Positions 41,614 through 51,462 of a stretch of 64,000 nt of DNA are shown piece by piece. The position numbers were made by a program, and so were the translations under genes. This DNA is from Dokdonella sp041395345 (GTDB lineage Bacteria > Pseudomonadota > Gammaproteobacteria > Xanthomonadales > Rhodanobacteraceae). A model generated the notes under the pieces. The model did no database searches and was not told the origin of the DNA. It worked only from the letters and a program-made list of their open reading frames with translations. The stretch lies in assembly GCF_041395345.1 (NCBI RefSeq), contig NZ_JAWLAR010000009.1, positions 1 to 64,000 of the forward strand, in the 5' to 3' direction. The first letter of the stretch is position 1, and the number at the start of each line of letters is the position of its first letter.

Positions 41614-43208
41614 TGCGGATGTCCTGTGGGATGTGATTCGATTTCAATGCCGGCCTCGATGAGCAAGTCCCGCAAGGGAGCCAGTTCGTTCTCGTGGCGT
41701 CGCCACAGCCCGACCGAACTGCGGTACATCGGCTGACGCACCTGTGCCGCGCTTGCAGTCAGTGAGGGTTGCGGGTTTTTCTCGAACGAAAGGCAGGCGT
41801 CCTGCCACGACAGGCCGGCGAACGCGACCAGTTCGCGACTGCGCTGTTCCTGATTGGCTACGAGATCTTCGTAGTCGATTTCAAGCAGACGGCTTGCCGG
41901 AAACACTGCGCGCCAGTGTCGCATGAGGCGGTCATAACCGATCCAGTAGCGAGCCAGGTCGCCCAGATCGTAGGAGAACGGGTAGGCCATGCGAAACAGG
42001 GTCTTGTACATGGCATAGCAGACATCCATCGGATTGCGCCGAAGATGGATCACGCGCGCATTCGGCAGGGCTGCGGCAATCAGGCCGAGGTAGAGAAAGT
42101 TGACCGGCGTCTTGTCCAGATAGCGGACCGCTTCGCCTTCGGGAAGATGTGCGCAATAGCGCCCACCGAGCATCCTGAAATCCAGAGTCGTCGAGCGCCT
42201 GACCATTTCAGCCTTGCCGGAAACCTTGCCTGCACCCTTGACCAGGGCCATGGCCAGGTCGCTGACCTCGCCGCGACTGGTCACGTCAGTGTGCGAACTG
42301 AGGATGCGGTCGACCAGAGTCGTGCCACTGCGCGGCAGGCCGATGATGAACAGCGGTCGCGCGTCGGCATGACCCGCATGCTCGCGGGCGAAGAAATCCG
42401 CATCGAAGGCCTGTGCGATCAGTTGCATCGTTTCGAGGTCTTCTTCGACGCGATAGCTCAGCATGCGCCGGCGCAGGTCGGCCCCCTGCTTGAGGGCGGC
42501 AAAAGAGCGCACCGGATCGCCAAGGTCTTCAAGCTCCTTGGCCAGGGCATATCCCAGTGCCACGCGACCGGGCGCAGCAGGCGGCGTTTTCGCCAGTTGC
42601 GACTCGATCGCCTCGACATGATTCTGATCGACCGTCTGTTTGCGCAGCGTGGCGCGGTTGTACCAGGCATCACTGTCTTCGGGTCGCATCGCAATGACCT
42701 GATCCAGCGCTGCCTCCGCCTCGGCCAGCCGACCGAGCGCAATAAGCGAGGTGGCATGGTTGTAGATCAATTCCGGATGGCCCGGTTGCAACTGCCGGGC
42801 ACGCGCATGGCATTGCTCGGCCTCGGCGTGCAGTCCGAGTACGGCAAAGCGCTGGGCAACGTCCTGGAGCAGACGCACGGGTGGGTCGCCCGTGCGTGCA
42901 GCCAGGGTCTTCAATGCCGCGATGCAGGCGACACGCTGGCCGCTCTCGTGCAGCAAGTCGACGATCAGCATGGCCGGTGCCGGATGGTCCGGCTGCATGG
43001 CAGCAGCCGTCTTCGCCGTTGCCAGTGCTTCGTCGGCCTTTCCGCTCAGGCGTTGCGCATGGCCCAGCAGGACATGCGCCTCCAGGCTGCCGGGCTGCGC
43101 TTGCATCAGTGATCGAGCCGCACGCTCCGCATTCGGCCCGTCACCTTGTCCGAGCAGCCCTTCGATCTGCCGCAATGCCTGATCGGTTTCCCCCAAAGGC
43201 ATGTTCAA
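41610..43208 (-). CDS. Tetratricopeptide-repeat sulfotransferase
   Basis: A two-part protein of about 530 residues. The N-terminal half (about 10-225) is built of TPR units such as HPELIYNHATSLIALGRLAEA. The C-terminal half (about 265-520) is a Sulfotransfer domain with the PAPS-binding loop GLPRSGTTLVDRILSSH (about 274-290) and VIHLRRNPMDVCYAMYKTLF (about 385-404). It would sulfate a sugar, peptide or lipid, acceptor unknown. Start is either TTG 43208 (GGAGG 9 bases upstream) or ATG 43202. It is 20 bp after the TonB receptor gene, a pairing often seen in this bacterial group. Confidence 0.85.
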   Translation of the reverse strand: MNMPLGETDQALRQIEGLLGQGDGPNAERAARSLMQAQPGSLEAHVLLGHAQRLSGKADEALATAKTAAAMQPDHPAPAMLIVDLLHESGQRVACIAALKTLAARTGDPPVRLLQDVAQRFAVLGLHAEAEQCHARARQLQPGHPELIYNHATSLIALGRLAEAEAALDQVIAMRPEDSDAWYNRATLRKQTVDQNHVEAIESQLAKTPPAAPGRVALGYALAKELEDLGDPVRSFAALKQGADLRRRMLSYRVEEDLETMQLIAQAFDADFFAREHAGHADARPLFIIGLPRSGTTLVDRILSSHTDVTSRGEVSDLAMALVKGAGKVSGKAEMVRRSTTLDFRMLGGRYCAHLPEGEAVRYLDKTPVNFLYLGLIAAALPNARVIHLRRNPMDVCYAMYKTLFRMAYPFSYDLGDLARYWIGYDRLMRHWRAVFPASRLLEIDYEDLVANQEQRSRELVAFAGLSWQDACLSFEKNPQPSLTASAAQVRQPMYRSSVGLWRRHENELAPLRDLLIEAGIEIESHPTGHPQ

Positions 43209-43227
43209 GCGAGCATGCCTCCCTCCA

Positions 43228-45615
43228 TCAGAAACGATAGCCGACCGTCACGCCGATGGTACGCGGTAGCGTGATCAATCCCTTGGACCCGTTGCCGTAA
43301 TAGTTCTGCTCGGGCGAAGTACCCATGTACTCCTCGGTGTAGACGCCGGTAATGCCCTCGACGTTGCCAATGTTCTTGAGCCACAGCGTCGTATCCCAGT
43401 TGTCGCGGCTGTAGGTGGCCGAAAGATTGAAGATGGTGAAGCCGCCCATCGTGTAGCGGAAGCGCGGACTCTGGCTCAGCGCATTCTGCGTCGAGGATTG
43501 GGTATAGGCATCGCCACGGATCGTCAGCAGGCCGGACGCAAACGGAAAGCCGTATCCGGCCGAGGCATTGAAGCGATGCTCCGGCACGCCTGGCAGGGTA
43601 TCGCCATCCACACCCAGGACAAAGCCGCCGTCCGGTGCCACGGCTTCGGAAGTCAGCTCGGCGTTGGTATAGGTGTAGCCAAGCCCGTAGGTGAAGCCAT
43701 CACCCGCGCTGCCGGCGATTTCGAGTTCGATACCACTGGTCGCAGCCGATTCGGCATTGACCACGGCGAAGAAACCCCAATTCGTCGTCGCACTGTTGAT
43801 TTGCGGATCCTGCCAGTCGACATAGAACACGTTGGCGTTGTAGGTCATGCGGCCGACCGCGCCCTTGAATCCGATTTCGTAGTTGGTGACCGAGTCCGGC
43901 TTGTAAATGGACCAGGCCGGGTCTTCGGCGAAGAAGCCGTCAGTCGGAACTCCATTGGTGCCGCCGCGGCGATAGCCTTCCGAAATCGTTCCGTAGAACA
44001 TGTTGTCGGGGGAGAACGTCCAGGCGACATTGCCCTTGAACAGGGTACCGTCATCCTTTTCGGTCCCCTCTGAAACCGAGCTCACGTTGAAGGACGAGTA
44101 CAGGCCCGTGGTCTGCTGGACATTGGTCTTTGCTTCGTCATCGAAGTAGCGGAAGCCGCCGGTGAAGCTCAGCGTGTCGCTGGCATTCCAGGTCAGCTCG
44201 CCGTAGATGGCGGTTTCCTTGAAGTTCTCCTTTTGCCGATACAGGTAGTCCTGATCGCTGATCACCGCATCGGTAATGCTTGGGTAGGCGGCATCCCACC
44301 ACTGCTTGAATCCTCGCAGGTAGCTGTTCTGCGAGCTGTTGCGATCCTGGTCGCGGTAGAAGAAGCCGGCCACCCAGTCGAAGGTTTCGCCAACGTTGGA
44401 GACCAGTCGGAATTCCTGGATGAATGCGTCGTCGCCGTAGCCGCGCTCTGCGGTGGCCATCGGACGTGGATAGTTGTAATAGAACGCGGCGAGCCACCCG
44501 TTCTGCGCATAAAAACCGGTGTTCTCGCTGGTGATTTCGCCCTTCTGGCTGTAGTCGGCCGTACTTGAGGTCAAGGTGGCGAAACCCAGATCGAAGTTGG
44601 CTTCGAGGCTGGTCAGGTTGACGTGACGGGCGGCCGGTTCGGCCTGGATCGAACCCACTTCGAGATCTTGATATGGACGGCCATACCCGTCGGTGCCATA
44701 CGTCGACGCGCGGCGACCCCCGAACCGGTCGGCCTGTGCCATGTAGCTCAGGGTAAAGTCGATCGCGTCGTTCGGCTTCCACAACAGCGACGCGCGCCCG
44801 TAGGACTGCTTGACGGAATCGGCGTCTTTCTCGCTGCGATAGGCAGCAGTATCAGAGAGCACGCCATCGGGCGCGACCGGGATGCCCTGCTCGTCCAGCA
44901 CGTAGAGGTTGACGTAGTCGGTCGCCCCTGGAAAATCGTTGATCATGCCGTTGACGCGCAGCGCCCATGTGTCCGAAAGCGGAATATTCAGGGTCAGCGT
45001 GCCGGAGCCACCGATACCATCCGAGCCATCGACACTCGAGCCGCTCAGGCTGACCTGGCCGCCGAAGGCGTCAAGCTGCGGCGCCCGCGTGATGAAGCGC
45101 ACGGCGCCGCCCAGGGCACCCGAGCCGTACAAGGTGCCCTGCGGACCGCGCAGCACCTCGACTCGCTCGATGTCCGAGAGCAGGAAGTTGGCGTAGAGCG
45201 GGACATTGTCGACATAGGTCGCCACGGTCGGCTCGGCGGTCACCGCGTAGTCGCCAAGTGCAGAGCTGTCGACATTCAGGCCGCGGATGCGAATGCCATT
45301 GACGACACTGGAATTGCGCGCACCACGATCGACCACGCCAATGCCGGGAATCAGTCGCATCAGTTCGGCCGTATCGAGAATGTGGAACTCCTCGATCGTT
45401 TCACCGGAGATGGCGCTGATGTTGTACGGCACGCTGAGGATATCTTCCTCGCGTCCCTGGGCAGTGACGGTGACGGGCGCGAGCTCCGTCGAATCGCCGG
45501 TATCGTCCTGCGCCTGGGCCTGGCTCATCAATGCCGAGGCAATGGCCACGGCCAGCAGCGTGTGACGCGTACGACAGCGTGGCGTGGGTGCGTTGTTCTT
45601 GCGATACGTGGTCAT
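43228..45615 (-). CDS. TonB-dependent outer-membrane receptor
   Basis: A 795-residue ligand-gated outer-membrane transporter. Signal peptide about residues 1-36 (SQAQAQD). A plug domain (about 50-170) has ERVEVLRGPQGTLYGSGALGG, in part, the conserved plug end, and the 22-strand barrel closes with VGYRF, an aromatic terminus. The TonB-box region is ELAPVTVTAQGREED. The overall type is that of non-siderophore receptors of Xanthomonads and Sphingomonads. The ligand is unknown; the flanking nitrilase, MFS and GABA genes suggest an organic nitrogen compound. GGGGA precedes ATG 45615. Confidence 0.9.
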   Translation of the reverse strand: MTTYRKNNAPTPRCRTRHTLLAVAIASALMSQAQAQDDTGDSTELAPVTVTAQGREEDILSVPYNISAISGETIEEFHILDTAELMRLIPGIGVVDRGARNSSVVNGIRIRGLNVDSSALGDYAVTAEPTVATYVDNVPLYANFLLSDIERVEVLRGPQGTLYGSGALGGAVRFITRAPQLDAFGGQVSLSGSSVDGSDGIGGSGTLTLNIPLSDTWALRVNGMINDFPGATDYVNLYVLDEQGIPVAPDGVLSDTAAYRSEKDADSVKQSYGRASLLWKPNDAIDFTLSYMAQADRFGGRRASTYGTDGYGRPYQDLEVGSIQAEPAARHVNLTSLEANFDLGFATLTSSTADYSQKGEITSENTGFYAQNGWLAAFYYNYPRPMATAERGYGDDAFIQEFRLVSNVGETFDWVAGFFYRDQDRNSSQNSYLRGFKQWWDAAYPSITDAVISDQDYLYRQKENFKETAIYGELTWNASDTLSFTGGFRYFDDEAKTNVQQTTGLYSSFNVSSVSEGTEKDDGTLFKGNVAWTFSPDNMFYGTISEGYRRGGTNGVPTDGFFAEDPAWSIYKPDSVTNYEIGFKGAVGRMTYNANVFYVDWQDPQINSATTNWGFFAVVNAESAATSGIELEIAGSAGDGFTYGLGYTYTNAELTSEAVAPDGGFVLGVDGDTLPGVPEHRFNASAGYGFPFASGLLTIRGDAYTQSSTQNALSQSPRFRYTMGGFTIFNLSATYSRDNWDTTLWLKNIGNVEGITGVYTEEYMGTSPEQNYYGNGSKGLITLPRTIGVTVGYRF

Positions 45616-45669
45616 GTTGGCGTTCCCCATTTTCTTGTTGCGAGAGGCATCGGGTTGCTGGCTCTATGG

Positions 45670-46560
45670 TCAGTCGGGTTGCGGCAGTTCAAGCGGACCC
45701 AGCCGCGAAAGCGCTTCTGAATGCGCCCTGGCTGCGGCATAGGCCGGGTAGACCACCGGGTTGTCACGGAAGCTTTTCAGTGGCTGGCCGAGTCCCTGCC
45801 AGCCGCGCTCACGGCAGCGGCGCAGATAACCGAAATCGGCCTCGAACGGCATGACTTCCCGTTGCGATCCAGCCTGATGGATCACTTCGCCGCCGGGGCC
45901 GCAAATCAGCGATCGGCCGACACCCATGCCGCCGGCAACATTGATGTCGACGACGTAGCACTGGCTCGTCGCGGCACTGGCACGCACGATGCTGAGCTCG
46001 ACATCGCGATCGATGGTATTGGTCATGGTCGGATGCAGGATGACTTCCGCGCCGAGACTGACCAGCGAGCGCGTGGTCTCCGGAAACCACATGTCATAAC
46101 AGATGGAGAGGCCGAAGCGGCCGACATCGGGGACGTCGAAGACGAGAAATTCGCTTCCCGGAGTGATATCGCGTTCGTAGGGTCGGAACGGAAAGATCTT
46201 GCGGTAACGGCCGATCACCTGTCCGCATGGATCGATCACCGGTGTCGTGTTGAACACCGCACCATCACGGCTTTCGTAGAGTGAGCCTGGAATCAGCCAG
46301 AGCCCGGTGGCCTTCGCGATTTCACACAGTTGCGTTTCGGCATCGCCGGGAAGACACTGGGCGTAATCGGGGTTGGGACCAAAACCGCACAGTTCTCCGG
46401 CAACAACCATGCGTACCCATGGGAAACGCCGCGCAATCGAGGCCACTTCTTCGGTCAGTTTCCCGATGTTGTCGCCTGAAGAATAGGTGGTCTGCAAGCC
46501 AGCGATGCCGAAGCAGGCACCACGACCGTTGGCGATGGCAGTTGAAAAGGGCTGGACCAA
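45670..46560 (-). CDS. Nitrilase-superfamily C-N hydrolase (amidase)
   Basis: A 296-residue carbon-nitrogen hydrolase. The catalytic triad is visible: Glu in VVAGELCGFG (about residue 55), Lys in GRYRKIFPFRPYE (about 121) and Cys in LSICYDMWFPET (about 156). It is cytoplasmic. Family members split amides, nitriles or carbamoyl groups, and this one groups by eye with aliphatic amidase/N-carbamoyl-type hydrolases. With gabT and gabD close by, an amide that yields GABA or an omega-amino acid is plausible. Start is TTG 46560 with GGAAA upstream; no ATG is available before the first conserved strand. Confidence 0.83.
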   Translation of the reverse strand: MVQPFSTAIANGRGACFGIAGLQTTYSSGDNIGKLTEEVASIARRFPWVRMVVAGELCGFGPNPDYAQCLPGDAETQLCEIAKATGLWLIPGSLYESRDGAVFNTTPVIDPCGQVIGRYRKIFPFRPYERDITPGSEFLVFDVPDVGRFGLSICYDMWFPETTRSLVSLGAEVILHPTMTNTIDRDVELSIVRASAATSQCYVVDINVAGGMGVGRSLICGPGGEVIHQAGSQREVMPFEADFGYLRRCRERGWQGLGQPLKSFRDNPVVYPAYAAARAHSEALSRLGPLELPQPD

Positions 46561-46730
46561 GGCAGTTTCCGTTGCTGGCGGATGACAGCAACGACGTTAG
46601 CCGGAGGTGCGCAGCTCGATTAGTGCCAGTTGCGGACTGGGTATGGGTCCAGTTGTCTGGTGCCAGCCCTCATCGCCGAACCGGGTTTCAGGAGATCGTG
46701 GGCAATTCTCGAATCAGGCGACGGGTGGCA

Positions 46731-48554
46731 TCAGGGCTTTCGCGCCTGCTTGCGCGCGGTCGACCCGGAACGCGTGATCACGGCGGTGTCGGCGAGGATT
46801 CCATCGGCGCCGTACCATCGCAACTGATCGCCATCGACGACAACCGCATAGCTCGAGGTTTCGGCGTAGGCCCAGCGCTGCCAGCATCGGTACCAGCGCC
46901 CCTCTTCGATCCACCAGCGACCCCGATCGCAATCTTCGCCGGAATAGCCCGCGATGCCCACCATTTCTCCATTGCTGCGAATTTCCAGCGTGGCGGGATC
47001 GCCGTACACGGTGCTGTACAACAGCGTCGCCCCAGCCATGGTCCTGCGCAGTGCGGCGCCACGCAGCGGTGCAATCGGCTCATCATCGATATGACGGGGA
47101 GCCATGGCCAGGTCGCCGCGGATCAGGCGCGAGAGATTCCTGACACCGTCGCGAATTTTTTCTTCTGCAATACCGGTGATGCCCATGCACAGGGCCTCGC
47201 GCCCTCCTTCGAGCCGGGTTGGCTCGACCAGTACGCCGATGGCGGCAGCCTGGCGCGCGAAATCACGAGTATCGAACGTCTCGGGCAGGCTGACCCAGTA
47301 AGCGCTGGCACCTGGCAGTGTCTTGATGCTGACGCGCTGGTGCAGATAGTGATTGAGCGCATCGCGAAGGGCGATGCGCCTGCCTTCAAGCACGCGACCT
47401 GTTCTGGCCAGGGCCGCCGAGTAGTGGCCGAGCCCGATGAAATAGGACCAGCCGCGCTGTATCAAGGTGGGAGGCGCGGTGCCCTGGATTCGACGCAACT
47501 GGCGCAGGCGCTCGATGAATGCGGGAACGCTGGCAACGACACCCAGGGACTCGCCGCAGGAAACGGCTGGCGACAGATTCCCGATGTAGATGACGCGTCC
47601 CTGCGCATCCATGGCGCGCAATGCTGGGGCAACATGGCTGCCATCGCGGGCACCCGGGGGCATGTCATGCTCGACCAGCACACCGTCTGCCGCGTTGATA
47701 AGGGCCAGCAACTGGCGCGGTCTGCTCGAGTTCAAGGGAAAACTGCGCCTTGCACTTGTGACGACGACGGCCGCGCGCGGCAGCGGCCGATCGACATATT
47801 CGTCCAGCATGGACAGATCCGCCTGGCGATCGCGCATGCGGCGCTCGAACTCTTCGTCGACCGGTGCTTCCAGCACGACCGGTGTGCCGCGTCCGACCAG
47901 CAGGCTGCCAACCAGTTGCAACGCATGTCGGGCCGACAGCGTGATCAGGATCTCGTCGGGCGTTGCGTCCATGCCTCGAATCGGCAGCACCTTGCCGCGG
48001 ATTTCCTCAATCAGCTCGGCATCATCCATGTCGGTGGTGCTGCGACTCCATGCTTCGATCTCATGCCTCGAACAGGCCAGCCGCAAGGCCTCGCGCCATT
48101 CGGGATTGGGCAAGAGCGCCGCATCAACGCATCCTTCGATGAACGGAAACGGATATTGGTGCCAGTTGCCCGGGCAGCGGAAACCTTCATCCTTGGGCGC
48201 GGGCGGCAGGCGGGTCGCCAGGGGACCCTCCAGCCCGCCGCCACGCTGGCCGACGGCGATACGCACGCTCGGCACATCGGTGGCTACGAAGATTCCGCTG
48301 CGCGCGCGGCTGACCAGGTGGTTTTCCGCGATCAACGCGTCATAGGCGAGACTGACCGTGTTGCGTGCGACGCCTATGCGTTCGGCCAGACTGCGCGACG
48401 AAGGCAGGCGCCGGCCCGGACGCAGAACGCCACGATGAATCGCGTCGATCAGTTTTTGGCGGAGCTGGTGCTGCAGGCTCAGTGGACTGGCCGGGTCCAG
48501 CACAATGTTGAGGTCATCCATGCTGCGTGACGGGTGTCTGGTCGGGGAATTCAT
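46731..48554 (-). CDS. GabR/MocR-like regulator lacking the PLP lysine, with an extra C-terminal domain
   Basis: A 607-residue protein. Residues about 25-95 form a GntR winged helix (LRPGRRLPSSRSLAERIGVA, then RNTVSLAYDAL). Residues about 110-475 are an aminotransferase fold of the MocR class, but the Schiff-base lysine of VIYxGxFSKxL is a proline here (VIYIGNLSPAVS, P329), and the EDDYD motif is EHDMP, so PLP binding is doubtful. Residues about 500-600 add a beta-rich domain with LLYSTVYGDPATLEI, GRWWIEEGRWYRCWQRW and VDGDQLRWYGADG, resembling DUF995-type proteins. GabR normally senses GABA through PLP. It lies 54 bp after gabT. Start 48554 is chosen over 48590 and 48521 without a strong ribosome-binding site. 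Confidence 0.82.
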   Translation of the reverse strand: MNSPTRHPSRSMDDLNIVLDPASPLSLQHQLRQKLIDAIHRGVLRPGRRLPSSRSLAERIGVARNTVSLAYDALIAENHLVSRARSGIFVATDVPSVRIAVGQRGGGLEGPLATRLPPAPKDEGFRCPGNWHQYPFPFIEGCVDAALLPNPEWREALRLACSRHEIEAWSRSTTDMDDAELIEEIRGKVLPIRGMDATPDEILITLSARHALQLVGSLLVGRGTPVVLEAPVDEEFERRMRDRQADLSMLDEYVDRPLPRAAVVVTSARRSFPLNSSRPRQLLALINAADGVLVEHDMPPGARDGSHVAPALRAMDAQGRVIYIGNLSPAVSCGESLGVVASVPAFIERLRQLRRIQGTAPPTLIQRGWSYFIGLGHYSAALARTGRVLEGRRIALRDALNHYLHQRVSIKTLPGASAYWVSLPETFDTRDFARQAAAIGVLVEPTRLEGGREALCMGITGIAEEKIRDGVRNLSRLIRGDLAMAPRHIDDEPIAPLRGAALRRTMAGATLLYSTVYGDPATLEIRSNGEMVGIAGYSGEDCDRGRWWIEEGRWYRCWQRWAYAETSSYAVVVDGDQLRWYGADGILADTAVITRSGSTARKQARKP

Positions 48555-48608
48555 GATTCCGCGTCCAGAATAGCAGTGCCGCGGGCACACGCCACGTCCG
48601 CTCCGGAC

Positions 48609-49892
48609 TTAGTCGGCAATGGCCAGCGCCTGCTCGAGCAAGTTCAGCCCTTCCTCCAGTTGGGATTCGGGGATCGTCAGCGGAAACAGCAGGCGAATGG
48701 CTTCGCGCAGCGAACCGCAACCGAGCAAGACAAGGCCAAGCGCGTGCGCTTTCTGCACGACCGCATTGGCAGCTTCGGGGTCGACTTCGTCGCTGCCGCG
48801 CGCGGCAAGCAGATCAAACCCGATCATCGCGCCAAGCGCACGGATATGTCCGATCGGGCGCAAGTCCTTGCGCGCCGCCATCGCATGCAGGCGTGCAACG
48901 ACTGTTTCACCCAGCGAGTTGGCGCGCGCGACCAGGTTCTCGTCCTGCATCACATCGAGTACGGCCAGTGCCGCCGCACACGCGGCCGGTGATCCCGCAT
49001 AGGTGCCGCCCAGTCCGCCCGGTTCGACCGAATCCATCACGTCGGCACGCCCGATCACGGCCGAAAGCGGCATGCCTCCGGCGAGTGACTTGGCCACGGT
49101 CATCAGGTCGGGCTGAATGCCCGAATGCTCGATGCCGAACATCTTTCCGGTACGCCCGAATCCGGTTTGCACTTCGTCGGCTATCAGGAGAATGCCGTTC
49201 TTGTCCGCGATCTCGCGCAAGGCCGCCAGCAGCTCGTAGGGCGCGGCGTGGAACCCGCCCTCTCCCTGCACCGGTTCGATGATGAAGGCGGCAATCTCGT
49301 CGGCCTCGACATCGGCCTTGAACAGGCGTTTCAGCGCAGCAAGGGAATCCGCAACGTGAATACCTTCGTGGCTGATCGGAAATGGCAGGTGATAGACCTC
49401 GTTCGGCAGCGGTCCGAATCCGCGCTTGTAGGGTGTGGTCTTGCCAGTCAGCGCCATCGCCATATAACTGCGGCCGTGGAAGCCTCCGGAAAACGCCACG
49501 ACGGCCGAGCGCCCGGTCGCCTTGCGCGCGATCTTGATCGCATTCTCGACTGCCTCGGCGCCCGTTGAAAACAGAACCGACTTGACCGGACCGGCAATCG
49601 GAGCGAGCGCATTGAGGCGCTCGGCGACGGCGATGTAGGGTTCGTACGCCATCACCTGGAAAGCGGTATGCGTGAACTGCGAAAGCTGCGATTGCGCTGC
49701 CGCGACGACGCGCGGATGACAGTGACCGACATTGAGCACGGCGATGCCCGCTGCGAAATCGATGTAGCGGCGACCGTCGACATCCCACACTTCGGAATTC
49801 AGGGCGCGCGCGGCAAAAACCGGCATGGCGGTTGCGACACCGCGCGGCACGGCATCGATGCGCCGTTGCAGCAGGGTTCGGTTCTGGGTCAT
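48609..49892 (-). CDS. gabT: 4-aminobutyrate--2-oxoglutarate transaminase
   Basis: A 427-residue class III aminotransferase that converts GABA and 2-oxoglutarate to succinic semialdehyde and glutamate. It has STGAEAVENAIKIAR (about residues 109-123), the ring-binding Asp in LIADEVQTGFGRTG (about 238-251) and the PLP lysine in TVAKSLAGGMPLSAV (about 266-280). The length and these motifs match GabT/PuuE. It starts the minus-strand run gabT, GabR-like, nitrilase, TonB receptor, sulfotransferase, MFS, gabD. Confidence 0.88.
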   Translation of the reverse strand: MTQNRTLLQRRIDAVPRGVATAMPVFAARALNSEVWDVDGRRYIDFAAGIAVLNVGHCHPRVVAAAQSQLSQFTHTAFQVMAYEPYIAVAERLNALAPIAGPVKSVLFSTGAEAVENAIKIARKATGRSAVVAFSGGFHGRSYMAMALTGKTTPYKRGFGPLPNEVYHLPFPISHEGIHVADSLAALKRLFKADVEADEIAAFIIEPVQGEGGFHAAPYELLAALREIADKNGILLIADEVQTGFGRTGKMFGIEHSGIQPDLMTVAKSLAGGMPLSAVIGRADVMDSVEPGGLGGTYAGSPAACAAALAVLDVMQDENLVARANSLGETVVARLHAMAARKDLRPIGHIRALGAMIGFDLLAARGSDEVDPEAANAVVQKAHALGLVLLGCGSLREAIRLLFPLTIPESQLEEGLNLLEQALAIAD

Positions 49893-50144
49893 GGCACTAC
49901 TCCGTTGTCTGCGCGCAGCTTGCTGTCACGCAGGAAAGCATCATAGGTCCAGACATTATGAAGTCGTGGAGCCAGATGAGCGAATCGACTCCCCATCACG
50001 GAAGTAGCGTTCAGTCTGCAGCGGGCTCGTTCGCGCACGGCCGAAGGAGCATCCAGGAGAGGATTGCTTGCGATGGCAACGCTGCAGCGTGCGTTATCGC
50101 GCAAGGGTCAATAGGATGGCGGCAACAGTCAAGGTAGCGCATAG

Positions 50145-51347
50145 ATGCAAGCACAAGCACCCCTGAGCGGGCTCAAGGTGGTCGAACTGGGCCGCATTCT
50201 CGCGGCGCCCTGGATCGGACAGACCCTCGCCGACCTGGGCGCGGACGTGATCAAGGTCGAATCACCCGCCGGCGACGACACCCGGAGCTGGGGACCGCCG
50301 TTTGTTCACGATGCCGACGGCAACGAACGCGAAGCGGCGTATTTCCATTGCTGCAATCGGGGCAAGCGCTCCGTGATTGCCGACCTGCACAGTGACAACG
50401 GAATCGCGCTGGTGCGCGAGCTTGCATCGGGTGCCGACGTGTTCATCGAAAACTTCAAGGTTGGCGGGCTCGCGAAGTTCCGCCTCGACCACGCGTCGCT
50501 GGATGCGATCAACCCGCGTCTCGTCTATTGCTCGGTCACCGGGTTTGGCCAGGATGGCCCTTACGCTCAACGCGCGGGCTATGACGCGATGATCCAGGCC
50601 ATGGGTGGGCTCATGTCCGTGACTGGTGAGGCGGATGGCTTGCCACAGAAAACCGGCGTCGCGGTCGGCGACCTGTTTGCCGGGCTGTATGGCGTCATCG
50701 CGATCCAGGCGGCGCTGGCCCAGCGCGAACATACCGGTCGCGGCCAGCATGTCGACATCGCGCTGCTCGATACCATGGTTGCGATATTGGCCAACCAGAA
50801 CCTCAACTACCTGGTCTCCGGCGCCGTGCCGACACGACACGGCAATGCACATCCGAACATCGTGCCGTACCAGGTGTTTGCGGTCAGTGACGGCCACATC
50901 ATGCTGGCGGTGGGCAACGACAGTCAGTTCGCGCAACTTTGCGAAGCGCTGGGAGATCCCGGTCTGGCCATCGATTCGCGCTTCCGCCGCAATGCCGACC
51001 GGGTCCGCCATCGGGATGTCCTGGTTGCGCGCCTGTCATCGCTGCTCGGGTGTCATCGCAGGAACGACATACTCGGCGAGCTGGACCGACGCGGCATTCC
51101 GGCGGGTCCGATCAATTCGCTCAGCGAAGTATTCGATGATCCGCAGGTCCGGCATCGGCGAATGCGGCTGGATCTTGAGGCACCGGATTGTTCGGGAGGT
51201 CGCGTTCCGGGCGTACGTACGCCGATCCGGTTTTCCAATGCATGCCTCAACCTGGACAAACCATCGCCAAGCCTGGGGCAGCACACCGAAGAAGTCAGAG
51301 CCGAGCTTGCGCAGGAGGCTTCGGATTCCGCAGGTTCTTCCGCGTAA
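50145..51347 (+). CDS. CaiB/BaiF-family (class III) CoA-transferase
   Basis: A 400-residue enzyme moving CoA between carboxylic acids. N-terminal LSGLKVVELGRILAAPWIGQ (about 8-27) and LGADVIKVESPAGDDTR (about 31-47) are family signatures. The catalytic Asp, as in formyl-CoA transferase, is in QHVDIALLDTMVA (about residue 203). Glutarate, succinate or similar diacids are typical substrates. It diverges from gabT with a 252-bp gap, and a link to diacid products of amine catabolism is inferred. The last 15 residues look disordered. Confidence 0.87.
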   Translation: MQAQAPLSGLKVVELGRILAAPWIGQTLADLGADVIKVESPAGDDTRSWGPPFVHDADGNEREAAYFHCCNRGKRSVIADLHSDNGIALVRELASGADVFIENFKVGGLAKFRLDHASLDAINPRLVYCSVTGFGQDGPYAQRAGYDAMIQAMGGLMSVTGEADGLPQKTGVAVGDLFAGLYGVIAIQAALAQREHTGRGQHVDIALLDTMVAILANQNLNYLVSGAVPTRHGNAHPNIVPYQVFAVSDGHIMLAVGNDSQFAQLCEALGDPGLAIDSRFRRNADRVRHRDVLVARLSSLLGCHRRNDILGELDRRGIPAGPINSLSEVFDDPQVRHRRMRLDLEAPDCSGGRVPGVRTPIRFSNACLNLDKPSPSLGQHTEEVRAELAQEASDSAGSSA

Positions 51348-51462
51348 CGCGTAAGAAGATGCAGACTGCAAGCACGCACTTCTGCCGGCAGGACGCTGGC
51401 AGGACGCCAGCGACATCCGCCACCGACATCATCCCGATGTCGATGGCATTCTTTCGGGCTTG

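Noticed and set aside
51394..51412. Hairpin CGCTGGC/GCCAGCG after the CoA-transferase gene as a terminator.
   Set aside because: Seven-bp stem without a T run on either side, so not supported as an intrinsic terminator.
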